The notes under the pieces: generated by a model
Told to the model about the DNA's origin: nothing
What the model saw: the letters and a program-made list of their open reading frames with translations, nothing else
Database searches by the model: none
Program-made: the position numbers and the translations under genes
Assembly (NCBI RefSeq): GCF_002284565.1
Contig: NZ_NPKI01000018.1
Location: 221,206 to 271,719, forward strand
Reading direction: 5' to 3'
Source: Mesorhizobium mediterraneum
GTDB lineage: Bacteria; Pseudomonadota; Alphaproteobacteria; Rhizobiales; Rhizobiaceae
Length of the DNA stretch: 50,514 bases
Shown: piece after piece, positions 33,676-41,971 of the stretch
Layout: the number at the start of each line of letters is the position of its first letter
How positions within the stretch are numbered: position 1 is the stretch's first letter

Positions 33676-34098
33676 ATGGAACCCCGCATCTCCATCATCA
33701 CAATCGCAGTCGACGATCTCGACCGCGCCACACGCTTCTACGAGGCGATGGGCCTGACCCGCCATGCCGGGATCACCGACGGCGTGGCCTTCTTCCAGAT
33801 GGGCGGCGTCATTCTCGGCCTGTTCCCGCGCGCAAGCGCCGAAGAGGATTCGGGCATCACCTTCGGCACGGCGCCGTCGGCGGTCTATCTCGCCTACAAC
33901 ACCCGCTCCGACACGGAAGTCGACGACGTGCTTGCGATGGCCGAGAAGGCCGGCGGTCGTATCGTCAAGCCGGCCGGCCGCGCCTTCTGGGGCGGCTGGT
34001 ATGGCTATTTCGCCGACTCGGAAGGGCATGTCTGGGAAGTGGCGCACAATCCGGCTTTTCCGATCGCGGAAGACGGAACGATCTCGCTGCCGGGCTGA
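33676..34098 (+). CDS. VOC-superfamily (glyoxalase-like) protein
   Basis: A 140-aa protein with the beta-alpha-beta-beta-beta repeats of the vicinal oxygen chelate fold: ISIITIAVDDLDRATRFYEAMGL in the first half, and FWGGWYGYFADSEGHVWEVAHNP in the second, the standard glyoxalase/dioxygenase-like ending with a metal Glu. The reaction is unknown. The ATG at 33676 follows the crotonase stop by 2 bp and overlaps its ribosome-binding region, so coupling is likely. Confidence 0.82.
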   Translation: MEPRISIITIAVDDLDRATRFYEAMGLTRHAGITDGVAFFQMGGVILGLFPRASAEEDSGITFGTAPSAVYLAYNTRSDTEVDDVLAMAEKAGGRIVKPAGRAFWGGWYGYFADSEGHVWEVAHNPAFPIAEDGTISLPG

Positions 34099-34108
34099 TC
34101 GCTGCCGC

Positions 34109-34891
34109 ATGGCTCCCCGCAAGCAACTGACGCGACTGAAGGCTCCCTATCTCAAGCGCATCCTGATAGAGCCGGCGCGGGTCGCAGATTGGGAAAAATA
34201 CCCCTGGAACCTGCCGATCTTCCGCAGCCACGATTTCGAGCTCGAATTCACCACGCCGATCACCATCATCGTCGGCGAGAACGGCACCGGCAAATCCACG
34301 CTGCTCGAGGCGATCGGCGCGCTGGCCGGATACGACGAGGCCGGCGGCGGCAAGGGCTACATGCCCATCGACCATTCAGCTGCCATCGATACGAGCGGCG
34401 CCGCACTGGCTAAGACGCTGCGCGGTCACTGGCTGCCGAAAGTCACCGCCGGCTGGTTCTTTCGCGCTGAATCCTTTTACTCCGTCGCCCGTTATCTCGA
34501 TCAGGCGGCACTCGAAGATCCGTTCAAGCCACCTCCGCCCGATTTCCTGTCCTGGTCGCATGGCGAGGGCTTCATCCGTTTCTTCGAGGAGCGCTGCCGC
34601 CGGCAAGGCATCTACATCCTCGACGAGCCCGAAAGCGCGCTTTCGCCGACGCGCCAGATCGAGCTTCTCAAGATGCTGCGGCGGATGGACCAATCCGGCA
34701 CGGCGCAAGTGATCATGGCGACGCATTCGCCGCTGCTGATGGCCTGTCCCGGCGCGCGGCTGTTCCGCATCAGCCGGTTCGGCCTCGACCCGACCGATTT
34801 CAGCGATACCGATCATTTTCGGATGATGCGCAGTTTCTGCAACGATCCGGATGGTTTTCTCGCCGAAGCTCTGTATGAGGACGAGGCATGA
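34109..34891 (+). CDS. Stand-alone ABC-type AAA ATPase
   Basis: A 260-aa ATPase with Walker A GENGTGKST (56-64), an ABC-like signature in LSWSHGEGF (147-155), Walker B YILDEPESALSP (169-180) and the switch His in MATHSP. It lacks membrane domains and a partner permease, so it belongs to the small soluble AAA_15/21-type group, often near nucleic-acid or metabolite-related genes; its role is unknown. Start ATG 34109; the longer ORF upstream is another frame of the VOC gene. Its end overlaps the next start by 4 bp (ATGA). Confidence 0.85.
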   Translation: MAPRKQLTRLKAPYLKRILIEPARVADWEKYPWNLPIFRSHDFELEFTTPITIIVGENGTGKSTLLEAIGALAGYDEAGGGKGYMPIDHSAAIDTSGAALAKTLRGHWLPKVTAGWFFRAESFYSVARYLDQAALEDPFKPPPPDFLSWSHGEGFIRFFEERCRRQGIYILDEPESALSPTRQIELLKMLRRMDQSGTAQVIMATHSPLLMACPGARLFRISRFGLDPTDFSDTDHFRMMRSFCNDPDGFLAEALYEDEA

Positions 34892-35409
34892 ACCACGACG
34901 CCTACGACAATGCCTATATCGCCGGCATCCTCAATTCGGTGAAGACCATCGCCATGGTCGGCGCGTCCGCCAATGATGTGCGGCCGAGCTACTTCGTGCT
35001 GAAATATCTGCTCGCCAAAGGGTTTTCGGTGTTTCCGATCAACCCGGGACAGGCCGGCAAGGAAATCCTCGGCCGAACGGTCTATGCTAGGCTCGCCGAT
35101 CTCCCCGAGCCCGTCGACATGGTCGACATCTTTCGCGCTTCCGCGGCAGTGCCGGGCGTCGTCGACGAGGTCCTGCGGCTCGATCCGTTGCCGAAAGTCG
35201 TCTGGATGCAGCTCGGCGTGCGCCACGACGTGGCGGCCGCGCGCGCCGAGGCCGCCGGCATCAAGGTGGTGATGAACCGCTGCCCCAAGATCGAGTATGG
35301 CAAGCTGTCGGGTGAAATCGGCTGGACCGGCGTCAACTCCGGCGTGCTGTCGTCGAAGAAGCCGCTGATGCGGCCGGGATTCCAGAGCTTCGGCGTTCGC
35401 CAGAAGTAG
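34888..35409 (+). CDS. CoA-binding domain protein (YccU-like)
   Basis: A 173-aa CoA-binding, Rossmann-type protein. Diagnostic parts are KTIAMVGASANDVRPSYFVLKYLL, FPINPGQAGKEILG, LPEPVDMVDIFRAS and VWMQLGVRHDVAAARAEAAG. Such proteins bind CoA or NAD, but the reaction is unknown. It overlaps the ATPase by 4 bp and precedes metY, a neighbourhood frequent in alphaproteobacteria. A palindromic repeat begins at its last stop base. Confidence 0.87.
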   Translation: MNHDAYDNAYIAGILNSVKTIAMVGASANDVRPSYFVLKYLLAKGFSVFPINPGQAGKEILGRTVYARLADLPEPVDMVDIFRASAAVPGVVDEVLRLDPLPKVVWMQLGVRHDVAAARAEAAGIKVVMNRCPKIEYGKLSGEIGWTGVNSGVLSSKKPLMRPGFQSFGVRQK

Positions 35410-35457
35410 ACCATGATCCCGAAAAGTGGAAACCGGTTTTCGGAAAAGATCATGGTC
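35409..35457. repeat. GATCATG-ended palindromic repeat, family A copy 2
   Basis: A 49-bp element with 10-bp inverted ends (GACCATGATC and its complement) starts at the last base of the upstream stop codon. Its core reads CCGAAAAGTGGAAACCGG then TTTTCGG, the commonest form of this rhizobial intergenic repeat in my memory. It may act as a terminator-like or mRNA-stabilising hairpin. Confidence 0.8.
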
Positions 35458-35574
35458 AAACAAGAAAGATAGAGCCCCATCCCGATCCTATCGGGTTGGA
35501 TCAGGCTCGAGACGGAAATTTATTCCGGTAATCGGAACATTTTCTCGCGCCTCGATCACAGAACGTGCGTCGAA

Positions 35575-35630
35575 GGGCATTTTCTTCTTTGCATTCGTGA
35601 CCGGGCTTCGCCAAGAATGCCCGGCGATTT
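35575..35630 (+). promoter_or_regulatory. Mutually exclusive hairpins in the metY leader
   Basis: CCGGGC (35601-35606) pairs with GCCCGG (35619-35624), followed by CGATTTT, a weak terminator. GGGCATT (35575-35581) can instead pair with AATGCCC (35616-35622), and GCATTC (35591-35596) with GAATGC (35615-35620). The alternatives compete for the same strand, as in attenuators. It does not match the SAM-II riboswitch I would expect before metY. Confidence 0.35.
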
Positions 35631-35656
35631 TCAGAAGGTTCAAAGGGAGGTATTCG

Positions 35657-36937
35657 ATGACCCGCACGCCCGGTTTCAACACGCTCGCCGTCCATGCCGG
35701 CGCCAAGCCCGATCCGGCGACCGGCGCGCGTGCCACGCCGATCTACCAGACGACCTCCTTTGTCTTCGACGATGCCGACCATGCCGCCTCGCTTTTCGGG
35801 CTAAAAGCCTTCGGCAACATCTACACCCGCATCATGAACCCGACCCAGGCGGTGCTGGAAGAGCGTATCGCGGCGCTCGAAGGCGGCACGGCAGGGCTGG
35901 CCGTGGCGTCGGGTCATGCCGCGCAGGTGCTTGTCTTCCACAATCTGATGCAGCCCGGCGACAATTTCGTCGCCGCGACAAGGCTTTACGGCGGCTCGAT
36001 CAACCAGTTCGGCCACGCCTTCAAGAATTTCGGCTGGCAGGTGCGCTGGGCCGACACCAACGACATATCGACCTTCGAAAGCCAGATCGATGAAAAGACC
36101 AAGGCGATCTTCATCGAGAGCCTGGCCAATCCGGGCGGTGTCTTCGTCGACATCGAGAAGATCGGCGACATCGCCCGCAAGCACGGCCTGCCGCTGATCG
36201 TCGACAACACGCTGGCCTCGCCCTATCTGGTGCGGCCGATCGAGCATGGCGCCGACATCGTCGTGCATTCGCTGACCAAGTTCATCGGCGGCCATGGCAA
36301 TTCGATCGGCGGCGCCATTGTCGACGGCGGCACCTTCGACTGGTCGAAATCAGGCAAATATCCGATGCTGTCGGAGCCGCGCCCCGAATATGGCGGCCTC
36401 GTCCTGCACGAAACCTTCGGCAACTTCGCTTTCGCCATTGCCGCGCGCGTGCTTGGCCTGCGCGACATGGGTCCGGCGATCTCACCCTTCAATGCGTTCC
36501 TGATCCTGACCGGCCTGGAAACCCTGCCGCTCAGGATGCAGCGCCATTGCGACAATGCGGTCACTGTCGCCGCCTGGCTGTCCAACCACCCCAAGGTCGC
36601 CTGGGTCTCCTATCCCGGCCTGCCCAGCGACAAGAATAATGCGTTACAGAAAAAATACTCGCCGCTTGGCGCCGGTGCGGTGTTCACCTTCGGCCTGAAG
36701 GGCGGCTATGCGGCGGGCATCAAATTCGTCGAGGCGCTCGAACTGTTCTCGCACCTCGCCAATGTCGGCGACACCAAGTCGCTGGTCATCCACCCGGCAT
36801 CGACCACGCATCGGCAATTGTCGGACGAGCAGAAAGTTACGGCTGGCGCTGGGCCAGATACGGTCAGGCTCTCGGTCGGCATCGAGGATGTCAACGACAT
36901 CGTCGCCGATCTGGAACAGGCTCTCGCCAAGGTTTGA
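35657..36937 (+). CDS. metY: O-acetylhomoserine aminocarboxypropyltransferase (sulfhydrylase)
   Basis: A PLP enzyme that makes homocysteine from O-acetylhomoserine and sulfide in methionine synthesis. The 426-aa protein has TPIYQTTSFVFDDADHAASLF, NIYTRIMNPT, the phosphate-binding ASGHAAQ, VDNTLASPYLVRPIEHGAD and the PLP Lys208 in HSLTKFIGGHG. The length and the Ser-Leu-Thr-Lys context fit MetY rather than cystathionine lyases. The ATG at 35657 has a strong AGGGAGG. Its leader carries alternative hairpins. The cupin gene follows after 21 bp. Confidence 0.92.
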   Translation: MTRTPGFNTLAVHAGAKPDPATGARATPIYQTTSFVFDDADHAASLFGLKAFGNIYTRIMNPTQAVLEERIAALEGGTAGLAVASGHAAQVLVFHNLMQPGDNFVAATRLYGGSINQFGHAFKNFGWQVRWADTNDISTFESQIDEKTKAIFIESLANPGGVFVDIEKIGDIARKHGLPLIVDNTLASPYLVRPIEHGADIVVHSLTKFIGGHGNSIGGAIVDGGTFDWSKSGKYPMLSEPRPEYGGLVLHETFGNFAFAIAARVLGLRDMGPAISPFNAFLILTGLETLPLRMQRHCDNAVTVAAWLSNHPKVAWVSYPGLPSDKNNALQKKYSPLGAGAVFTFGLKGGYAAGIKFVEALELFSHLANVGDTKSLVIHPASTTHRQLSDEQKVTAGAGPDTVRLSVGIEDVNDIVADLEQALAKV

Positions 36938-36958
36938 TCCCCACTGGAAGGAGATTCG

Positions 36959-37309
36959 ATGACCGAGCCGAAATTTCTCTCCGTCAATGTCGAAAGTGTC
37001 GAGCCGGAACTTGGCGCGCCGGCGCCGGGTCGCCTGATCTCGGGCGATCCGAAGTTTCGCACCTGGAATGTCGAGGAACGCGACGGCGGGCTCTATGCCG
37101 GCATCTGGGAGGCGACGCCGGGCAAATGGCGCATCGAGTATGACGAGTGGGAGTTCTGCCACATCCTGTCGGGCGTTTCAGTGATCGCCGAGGAGGGCGG
37201 CGAGGCGCGCACCGTCAGGGCCGGCGACAGCTTCGTGCTCAGGCCGGGTTTTAGAGGAAGCTGGGAAGTGCTTGAAATGACGCGCAAGGAGTATGTGATC
37301 AAGCTTTGA
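36959..37309 (+). CDS. Cupin-domain protein (DUF861-like)
   Basis: A 116-aa single cupin. The barrel is visible as WRIEYDEWEFCHILSGVSVI and RAGDSFVLRPGFRGSWEV, the DUF861/ureidoglycine-aminohydrolase-like pattern. Histidines for metal are fewer than in classical cupins. Its function is unknown; it may serve sulfur or nitrogen metabolism since it is 21 bp downstream of metY with its own GGAAGGAGA ribosome site. Confidence 0.82.
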   Translation: MTEPKFLSVNVESVEPELGAPAPGRLISGDPKFRTWNVEERDGGLYAGIWEATPGKWRIEYDEWEFCHILSGVSVIAEEGGEARTVRAGDSFVLRPGFRGSWEVLEMTRKEYVIKL

Positions 37310-37326
37310 TCACTTGCATGGCGCTT

Positions 37327-38046
37327 TCACAAAAGCCGATCGATATCACCGTCGGAAAATCCGTATTCGGCCATCATGTCCCGGTGCCAGGGACTTCCCA
37401 GCAAATCGTCCAGGCATGAATCGATGCGCTGGCGCAGGATCGCATTGTCTTTGGCGAGAGCGAAAGCGCCGGCGGCTGGCTGTTTTTCGGCTGCCGGAAC
37501 GTCGATGACCGCAAGAGGCGCGTTGAAATGCTGAGCCAGATAGCCTCGATGCGCCATGGCGACACTTGCATAGGCATGCACCGCACCGGCACCGACAGCA
37601 TCGGCCGCGCCCGCTTGCGTGGCGAATATTCTTATCCGCTCGGGCGGAACGCCATTTTGCAAAGCCGTCTGATGTTGGACCTGGCCCGATATGACGGCGA
37701 TCAACGCCGCCTCATCTGCGGCGATGGATCGATAGCCCTTGAATTCGCGCGGATTGCCTTTCGCGACGAGCAACCCGTCCTGCAAGACCCAAATCGGTCG
37801 CGTGAAGTCGACGGATTTCTTGCGTTCGTCCGAAACGAACAGACCGGTGGTCATATCCCACTCGCCCTTGGCCAGTCCGGGAAGCAGCTTGGCGAACTCG
37901 GTCTCGATTGGCAAAAAGGTCCCTAGCCCCAATATTTCGCAAACCTTCTGCGCGAGCTTGACGTCGCAGCCGAAGACATCTCCGGAAGCATCGGTGAAGC
38001 AGAACGGAGGCTCCTGCAAAAAAGCGAATTTCATCTTTTCAGTCAT
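37327..38046 (-). CDS. Solute-binding-protein family 3-like protein without signal peptide
   Basis: A 239-aa type 2 periplasmic-binding fold (amino-acid ABC substrate-binding family): MKFAFLQEPPFCFTDASGDVFGCDVKLAQKVCEILG at the N-terminus and FTRPIWVLQDGLLVAKGNP in the middle match. The protein starts directly in the first strand, with no hydrophobic leader, so it should stay in the cytoplasm. No transporter genes are adjacent. It could be a cytosolic sensor or an enzyme-like relative. It lies 27 bp downstream of the P450 and 17 bp from the convergent cupin gene. Confidence 0.78.
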   Translation of the reverse strand: MTEKMKFAFLQEPPFCFTDASGDVFGCDVKLAQKVCEILGLGTFLPIETEFAKLLPGLAKGEWDMTTGLFVSDERKKSVDFTRPIWVLQDGLLVAKGNPREFKGYRSIAADEAALIAVISGQVQHQTALQNGVPPERIRIFATQAGAADAVGAGAVHAYASVAMAHRGYLAQHFNAPLAVIDVPAAEKQPAAGAFALAKDNAILRQRIDSCLDDLLGSPWHRDMMAEYGFSDGDIDRLL

Positions 38047-38073
38047 GCGATCTCAGCCTTAGGTCCGCTGTTC

Positions 38074-39324
38074 TCAAAAACGCACGGCGAGCGCTTCCAA
38101 CCCGTGGAAATGATAGGAGTCGCGGAAGCGCGGCTGTTCGGCAAGATGCAGCCGCGGTAGGCGCTGGAACAGGGTTTTCAGCGACACCTGCAATTCGAGC
38201 CGGGCGAGCGGCGCGCCGATGCAGAAATGGATGCCGGCGCCGAACGAGACGTTCTTCTGGTCCGCGCGATCCGGCCTGAAGGCGAGAGGTTCGGCAAAGG
38301 CCGCCGGGTCGTGATTGGCCATGCCGAGCAGCAGGCCGATCGTCTCGCCCGGCCGCACGAGAATGCCCGGAGCGACCTCGATCTCTTCATAGGCATAACG
38401 CGTGAACATGTGCAGCGGCGCGTCGAAGCGCAGGCATTCCTCGACCGTGGCGGCGGTCGCTTCCGGCGAGGTGAAGAAGCGGCGCGGGTCGCCGCCTTGC
38501 GCGAGGATCGAGCGCACCGCATTGCCGGTCTGGTGGACGGTCGCCTCGTGGCCGGCGTTGAGCAGCAGGATGGCCGAGGACACCAGTTCGTCCTCGGAGA
38601 GTTTTTGGCCATCGTCTTGCGCCGAGATCAGCAGCGACAACAGATCGTCGCCGGGGTTTTTGCGCCGCTCGGCAACATAGCCGCGCAGGAAATCCGAAAA
38701 ATCCCGCGCTGCGCGATTGGCCGTCTCTTCCGTTTCGCGCGTACGGCCATGCATGTACATGGCGACCATCTGATGCGACCAGTCGAGCAGTTGCGGTCCC
38801 ATCTCGACCGGCACGCCGAGCATTTCGGCAATGATGGTGATCGGCAGTGGCGACGCGAAAGCCGGCAGCAGATCGACCTGGTCCGGTTCGAAACGGTCGA
38901 TAAGCTCGTTGGCGAGCGACTCGACACGCGGCCGAAGCCGCTCGACCTGACGCGAGACGAAGGCGCGGTTGACCAGCGTTCTGAGCCTGGTGTGAACAGG
39001 TGGTTCCAGCTCCAGCATCGAATTGGCCTCGATGCCGTCGAAGGCGCTGAGATGCGTGCGGTCCTGGTCGATGCTGCTTCTGTCGGGGATGCCGGCCGGG
39101 TTCTGACGACCGAAGCGGCGGTCGCGCAGCAGCCGGTTGACGTCGTCGAAGCCGCCGAAGCACCAAAAGCCGAACTCCTCCCAGAAGAAGGCGTTCGATG
39201 CGCCATGCATGAAGGCATAGGCCTCGTATGGGTTCTGGAAAAAAGCCGGCTCGTGCGGATCCATCCGCACACGGCGGGTGGCTGGATCGAAGGAAAGGTA
39301 GGGCGGCGGCGTCAAGTCGGACAT
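38074..39324 (-). CDS. Cytochrome P450
   Basis: A 416-aa soluble bacterial P450. The I-helix has AGHEAT (257-262), the K-helix ExxR is Glu296-Arg299 (EECLR), and the heme-ligand loop is FGAGIHFCIG with Cys368. HDPAAFAEPLAFRPDR precedes the heme loop as usual. It needs a ferredoxin and reductase, none of which are in the window. The substrate is unknown. It is probably co-transcribed with the solute-binding-like gene. The promoter region upstream contains palindromic repeats. Confidence 0.93.
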   Translation of the reverse strand: MSDLTPPPYLSFDPATRRVRMDPHEPAFFQNPYEAYAFMHGASNAFFWEEFGFWCFGGFDDVNRLLRDRRFGRQNPAGIPDRSSIDQDRTHLSAFDGIEANSMLELEPPVHTRLRTLVNRAFVSRQVERLRPRVESLANELIDRFEPDQVDLLPAFASPLPITIIAEMLGVPVEMGPQLLDWSHQMVAMYMHGRTRETEETANRAARDFSDFLRGYVAERRKNPGDDLLSLLISAQDDGQKLSEDELVSSAILLLNAGHEATVHQTGNAVRSILAQGGDPRRFFTSPEATAATVEECLRFDAPLHMFTRYAYEEIEVAPGILVRPGETIGLLLGMANHDPAAFAEPLAFRPDRADQKNVSFGAGIHFCIGAPLARLELQVSLKTLFQRLPRLHLAEQPRFRDSYHFHGLEALAVRF

Positions 39325-39336
39325 ACCAGACCATTA

Positions 39337-39439
39337 GCGCATGACCCCGAAAACCGGAATCGGTTTTCGCTGGGGATCATGCGCAGATTCAAAGTCTTGG
39401 AGCGTCCTTTGCGCGTCGAGCGACGCGCGGCGCTCCAAG
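39337..39439. repeat. GATCATG-ended repeat, family A copy 3, with attached hairpin
   Basis: The 48-bp unit (39337-39384) has GCGCATGA and ATCATGCGC ends and a core CCGAAAACCGGAATCGGTTT. A second structure follows: CTTGGAGCG (39396-39404) with CGCTCCAAG (39431-39439) enclosing GCGCGTCG/CGACGCGC (39411-39428). The inner part echoes the AAAGCGCGTC module of family B. Confidence 0.7.
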
Positions 39440-39486
39440 GCTTGCCAGCTTGATGCCAGACCGTATGTTGGGCGCCCGATAGTCCG

Positions 39487-39560
39487 ATGCATGTCGCCCA
39501 AAAGCCTGCCCTCGGGTTTGACCCGAGGGTGCGCGGCGGTTTTGGGACAACGACATGCAC
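39487..39560. repeat. ATGCATGTCG-ended repeat, family B copy 2, with nested hairpin
   Basis: Ends ATGCATGTCG and CGACATGCA frame a core like that of the other family B copies. The core is interrupted by a 9-bp perfect hairpin (39509-39517 with 39521-39529). The element lies in the gap between the divergent P450 and FAD oxidoreductase genes. Confidence 0.75.
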
Positions 39561-39606
39561 AAAAGCGCGTTGAGCCAGCCGACACGGCTGCGGAAAGACT
39601 GACTTG

Positions 39607-40710
39607 ATGAATGTGATCGTGGTTGGCGCAGGCATTGCAGGGCTTTCGACGGCCTGGTCGCTGGTCAAGACCGGGCACCGGGTCACGATCGTCGAGCAGG
39701 GAGCGATTCCCAATCCGCTTGCCGCCTCGGGCGACCATCACCGCATCATCCGGCGCGCCTATGGTGCAGCGGCGGGCTATGGCCGGCTGATCACCGAAGC
39801 CTATGAGGCCTGGGACGAGATGTGGGCCGATCTCGGCGAAAACCATCTCGATCCGCGCGGCTTCATCTGCATTTCGCGCGACGAGGGTGACGACGCCGAG
39901 CAGATGCGCGACGGGCTGGCGGCCGGCGATTTTCCCTTCGAGATGATCGAGCCGGGCGAGGCCGTTGCGCGCTGGCCGTTCCTCGAGAGCGGAAGTTTTC
40001 GCTACGCTTTCTTCTCGCCGGAGGGCGGCGCACTGCATTGCCGCAAGATCGCGGCGGGACTCGCCAATTGGCTGCGGGCCAACGGCGCCAACGTCTATGA
40101 AAACAGCAAGGTGACGACGATCGACGCTGAGGCCGGCCACATCGTGCTTGAAAGCGGCGAGACGATGCAAGCCGACCGCATCGTCATCGCCGCCGGCGCC
40201 TGGGTGCTAAAACTGTTTCCGGAACTAGACGGCGAACTGAAGACCTGGCGCACCGCGCTTGCCTATGTCGAGCCGCCGGCGGACCTGAAAGCGGCGTGGC
40301 AAGGGGCCCCGGTCATCCTCGATGTCGGCGGTGCTGTCGATGGCTACGTGATCCCGCCCTCCGGCGGCGCCGGCATGAAATTCGGCTCCGGCCTGCACAG
40401 GGTGCCGACCAGCGACGCCGACTGGAACCGCCAGCCGGTGGCGGGCGAGGGCGAGGCGATCCGCAACCTGTTTTCGCCGCCGATCGCCCGTATCGAGGAG
40501 TATAGGGTGACCGAAGTCGTCACCTGCGCCTACACTTTCACCGCCGACGAAAAATTCCTGGCGCATGAGAAGGGCAGATGCCTTGTTGTCTCGGCCTGCT
40601 CCGGCCACGGCTACAAGTTCGGCGCGGCTGTCGGCAGGCGCGTCGCAGCGACCATCGGCAATGGCGACGTCGCCGGTTTAAAGGCGTGGCTGCGAGCCGA
40701 GGTGGTCTGA
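39607..40710 (+). CDS. FAD-dependent oxidoreductase (DAO/sarcosine oxidase-like)
   Basis: A 367-aa flavoprotein of the D-amino-acid/sarcosine oxidase family. The dinucleotide fold is MNVIVVGAGIAGLSTAWSLVKTGHRVTIVEQG, with Gly7, Gly9 and Gly12 and the ribose-binding Glu30. RIVIAAGAW and the C-terminal SACSGHGYKFGAAVGRRVA are typical of N-methyl amino acid oxidases such as SoxA. The substrate is probably an amino or N-methylamino acid. TTG at 39604 and ATG at 39607 are both possible starts; I use the ATG. It ends before a 337-bp gap and clpP. Confidence 0.85.
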   Translation: MNVIVVGAGIAGLSTAWSLVKTGHRVTIVEQGAIPNPLAASGDHHRIIRRAYGAAAGYGRLITEAYEAWDEMWADLGENHLDPRGFICISRDEGDDAEQMRDGLAAGDFPFEMIEPGEAVARWPFLESGSFRYAFFSPEGGALHCRKIAAGLANWLRANGANVYENSKVTTIDAEAGHIVLESGETMQADRIVIAAGAWVLKLFPELDGELKTWRTALAYVEPPADLKAAWQGAPVILDVGGAVDGYVIPPSGGAGMKFGSGLHRVPTSDADWNRQPVAGEGEAIRNLFSPPIARIEEYRVTEVVTCAYTFTADEKFLAHEKGRCLVVSACSGHGYKFGAAVGRRVAATIGNGDVAGLKAWLRAEVV

Positions 40711-41047
40711 TCATGGCACGCCGCTGTTGAACCTTCAGAGCAAGCTCAACGTTGAATTGTAGGGGAAGCCGTATCGCGGGAAAGCAGTTTCGAGACATTT
40801 CGTTAAGCGACGCGGTTAGGAAAGTGCTACGCGGCGGCGCCGCTTCAAGAGCAGCAGAAGGCTGCCGGCGCAGCTTCGGGCGAATGCTGCGCAGAAAGCT
40901 TGATTCGACTTAACCGGATGGCTAGGAGAGGCGGCCTTGCGCTAGGGTGAGCCGACATCCTATTTACAGGACAACGATCCAGAACCGATTCTGCCCGACT
41001 TGCTAATCTCCCGGCGCCGGAATCCCACCTTTGAAAAGGGATAGTCC
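40711..41047 (+). other. 337-bp gap upstream of clpP, no gene seen
   Basis: It should contain the clpP promoter. I see no convincing ORF and no strong hairpin with a T-run. The ribosome site AAAGGGA of clpP lies at its right end. Confidence 0.45.
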
Positions 41048-41677
41048 ATGAAGAACCCCGTCGAAACCTACATGAACCTCGTTCCGATGGTGGTCGAACA
41101 GACCAATCGCGGCGAGCGGGCCTACGACATTTTCTCGCGGCTGCTGAAAGAGCGCATCATTTTCATCACCGGCCCGGTCGAGGACGGCATGGCGACGCTG
41201 GTCTGCGCGCAGCTCCTGTTCCTCGAAGCGGAGAATCCGAAGAAGGAAATCAACCTCTACATCAATTCGCCTGGCGGCGTCGTCACGTCCGGCATGGCGA
41301 TCTACGACACCATGCAGTTCATCAAGCCGGCGGTGGCGACGCTGTGCATCGGCCAAGCGGCCTCGATGGGCTCGCTGCTCTTGACCGCAGGCGAGAAGGG
41401 CATGCGCTTCGCCACGCCGAACGCCCGCATCATGGTCCACCAGCCTTCCGGAGGCTTCCAGGGCCAGGCTTCCGACATCGAGCGCCACGCCCAGGACATC
41501 ATCAAGCTGAAGCGTCGTCTCAACGAAGTCTATGTCAAGCACACCGGCAAGAGCTATGACGAAATTGAAAAGACGCTCGACCGCGACCACTTCATGACCG
41601 CCGACGAGGCGAAGGATTTCGGCCTCATAGACAAGGTCATTTCGTCGCGCGAGCCGGCTGAGGTTGCCGCCGCATAA
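41048..41677 (+). CDS. clpP: ATP-dependent Clp protease proteolytic subunit
   Basis: ClpP is the 14-mer serine protease that degrades proteins fed by ClpX or ClpA. The 209-aa protein has the triad Ser107 (GQAASMGSLLL), His131 (MVHQPSGG) and Asp180 (LDRDHFMT). YINSPGGVVTSGMAIYDTMQ is typical. The clpX gene follows after 294 bp with its own presumed promoter, and lon follows clpX, so this is a standard protease block. The ATG at 41048 has AAAGGGA upstream. Confidence 0.97.
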   Translation: MKNPVETYMNLVPMVVEQTNRGERAYDIFSRLLKERIIFITGPVEDGMATLVCAQLLFLEAENPKKEINLYINSPGGVVTSGMAIYDTMQFIKPAVATLCIGQAASMGSLLLTAGEKGMRFATPNARIMVHQPSGGFQGQASDIERHAQDIIKLKRRLNEVYVKHTGKSYDEIEKTLDRDHFMTADEAKDFGLIDKVISSREPAEVAAA

Positions 41678-41971
41678 GCTTGGTGGCAGCTGGATGGTGG
41701 GAAAACACGCTTTTGACGCCGCTTGCGGCATTTCGGCCACAATTGGCTGTTCCCTCGACGGGAGCAATTGCCTACGTTAAGCCTATGTTGATTTTCGACG
41801 GCTTAGCTTTGTGCGGGGTTGGTGCGAATCATTGCGACGTTTTCTGATATGTGTTTCGTATGGAATGCGTTGCGGGAGCCGGGACACTGGCGGCGGCGAT
41901 TTCCCGCGATAGATTTGAATATGCGCCCTTTCAACCAGACCATCGGCGGGCGGCTATGAAAGGACATGAAA

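Noticed and set aside
35410..35656. SAM-II riboswitch before metY
   Set aside because: I looked for the conserved pseudoknot core sequence and did not find it, so only generic alternative hairpins are reported.
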